Position numbers and translations under genes: made by a program | Shown here: positions 63,724 to 64,000 of the stretch, one piece after another | Layout of the letters: the number at the start of each line of letters is the position of its first letter | Position numbering within the stretch: the first letter of the stretch is position 1 | Assembly (NCBI GenBank): GCA_030704615.1 | Contig: CM060732.1 | Location: 78,661,053-78,725,052, forward strand | Direction of reading: 5' to 3' | DNA: 64,000 bases | Source of the DNA: Takakia lepidozioides | Lineage: Eukaryota > Streptophyta > Takakiopsida > Takakiales > Takakiaceae | Notes under the pieces: generated by a model | Databases searched by the model: none | Told to the model about the DNA's origin: nothing | The model's input: only the letters and a program-made list of their open reading frames with translations

Positions 63724-64000
63724 TTGGTTCGTGCTAATGTCTTTTTCGAAACGGATAAATAGAAAACTCACTATGTAAATAAAATACAATCGATTATCTA
63801 CCCGAAAAGAAATAGAATCCCACAGACCTATTATGGTAATAAATATGGTTAAGCCAATCGACATCACAGAAGCATAATGATAAACAAAGCCACTTTGAAG
63901 TTTACTGATTTGCTTGGCTAATTTTCGAAATGTGTACGAAATCCCATAAGGCCCCAAGATTTCAATAGCACCTTATCTAAAGCTTTAAATGAGACTTCGT
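63724..64000 (-). CDS. nad5: NADH dehydrogenase subunit 5 (nad5), 3' end only
   Basis: The C-terminus of the largest antiporter-like subunit of complex I. It reads SFKALDK (to about 63,975), then after a lost G (AAGGTGCT for AAGGGTGCT, near 63,970) [60 protein letters not shown] and [19 protein letters not shown]. The next codon is CAA (63726-63724), which C-to-U editing could turn into UAA; otherwise the frame runs on about 37 codons. The remainder lies beyond the window. It heads the conserved nad5-nad4-nad2 order. Confidence 0.82.

Noticed and set aside
27300-64000. U-to-C editing (internal genomic stops needing reversal), which would point to a hornwort or fern
   Set aside because: Interruptions in the mitochondrial genes are explained by small indels; I saw no clear TGA/TAA at a conserved Arg/Gln codon in an otherwise intact frame.
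1-64000. CRISPR arrays, bacterial operons or phage genes
   Set aside because: No regularly spaced repeats with unique spacers; the tandem repeats found are plant transposon or gene-internal repeats.

Overview
The window is two different kinds of DNA joined end to end. Bases 1 to about 26,115 look like nuclear DNA of a land plant: intron-bearing and intronless dehydrin-like genes with plant promoter motifs and AATAAA signals, decayed Ty3/gypsy retrotransposons, a CACTA transposon and pentatricopeptide-repeat (PPR) gene fragments. From about 26,115 to the end (64,000) it is plant mitochondrial DNA: nad9 (5' part), cob, nad1 with matR, cox3, cox2, a 3' piece of rrn26, trnN, nad6, atp6, rps7, rps12, trnE, trnR, trnG, nad2, nad4 and the 3' end of nad5, most on the minus strand.

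The mitochondrial genes use ACG where ATG is expected (cox3, atp6, nad4, rps12), CAA where a stop is expected (nad1, cox2, cox3, perhaps nad5), and many Ser/Pro/Arg codons where Phe/Leu/Trp are conserved. This means heavy C-to-U RNA editing. With the bryophyte-like clusters (nad5-nad4-nad2, rps12-rps7, cox2-cox3) and the intron set (nad1 at 287 and 728 with matR, nad2 at 156, nad4 at 461, atp6 at 80, cob at 420, a spliced trnN), the best guess is a lycophyte of the club-moss kind. A hornwort or an unusual moss is not excluded. The species call is inference.

Layout. 0.8-4.55 kb: decayed Ty3/gypsy element 1 (+), lacking protease and RT and ending in a PHD-finger-like module. 4.6-7.4 kb: repeats. 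7.5-15.0 kb: three dehydrin-like genes in tandem (+). 16.4-16.8 kb: possible LTR and primer-binding site. 17.0-26.1 kb: gypsy element 2 (-), with gag, protease, a dUTPase-like segment, RT and RNase H. It is split by a 5.75-kb CACTA element (19,152-24,903, TTT target duplication) that carries PPR pieces and two copies of an OSB-type exon. At about 26,117 gypsy-2 gag is fused to a group II intron maturase of the nad9 intron, and mitochondrial DNA follows.

Several exon lengths agree exactly with the conserved genes (cob 420 nt; nad1 287 + 441; nad4 461; nad2 156; atp6 80; cox3 507 + 288), so the annotation is firm. Nearly every mitochondrial gene nevertheless carries one or two small frameshifts, most at homopolymers. 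That suggests uncorrected long-read errors, or a nuclear copy of mitochondrial DNA (NUMT), more than random old decay. AT-cored palindromes are scattered through the mitochondrial part. The most notable items are the organelle/nucleus junction, the gene-capturing CACTA element, the dUTPase-like and PHD-like modules in the two gypsy elements, the palindrome family, the editing-dependent cox2/cox3 boundary and two groups of unassigned mitochondrial ORFs.
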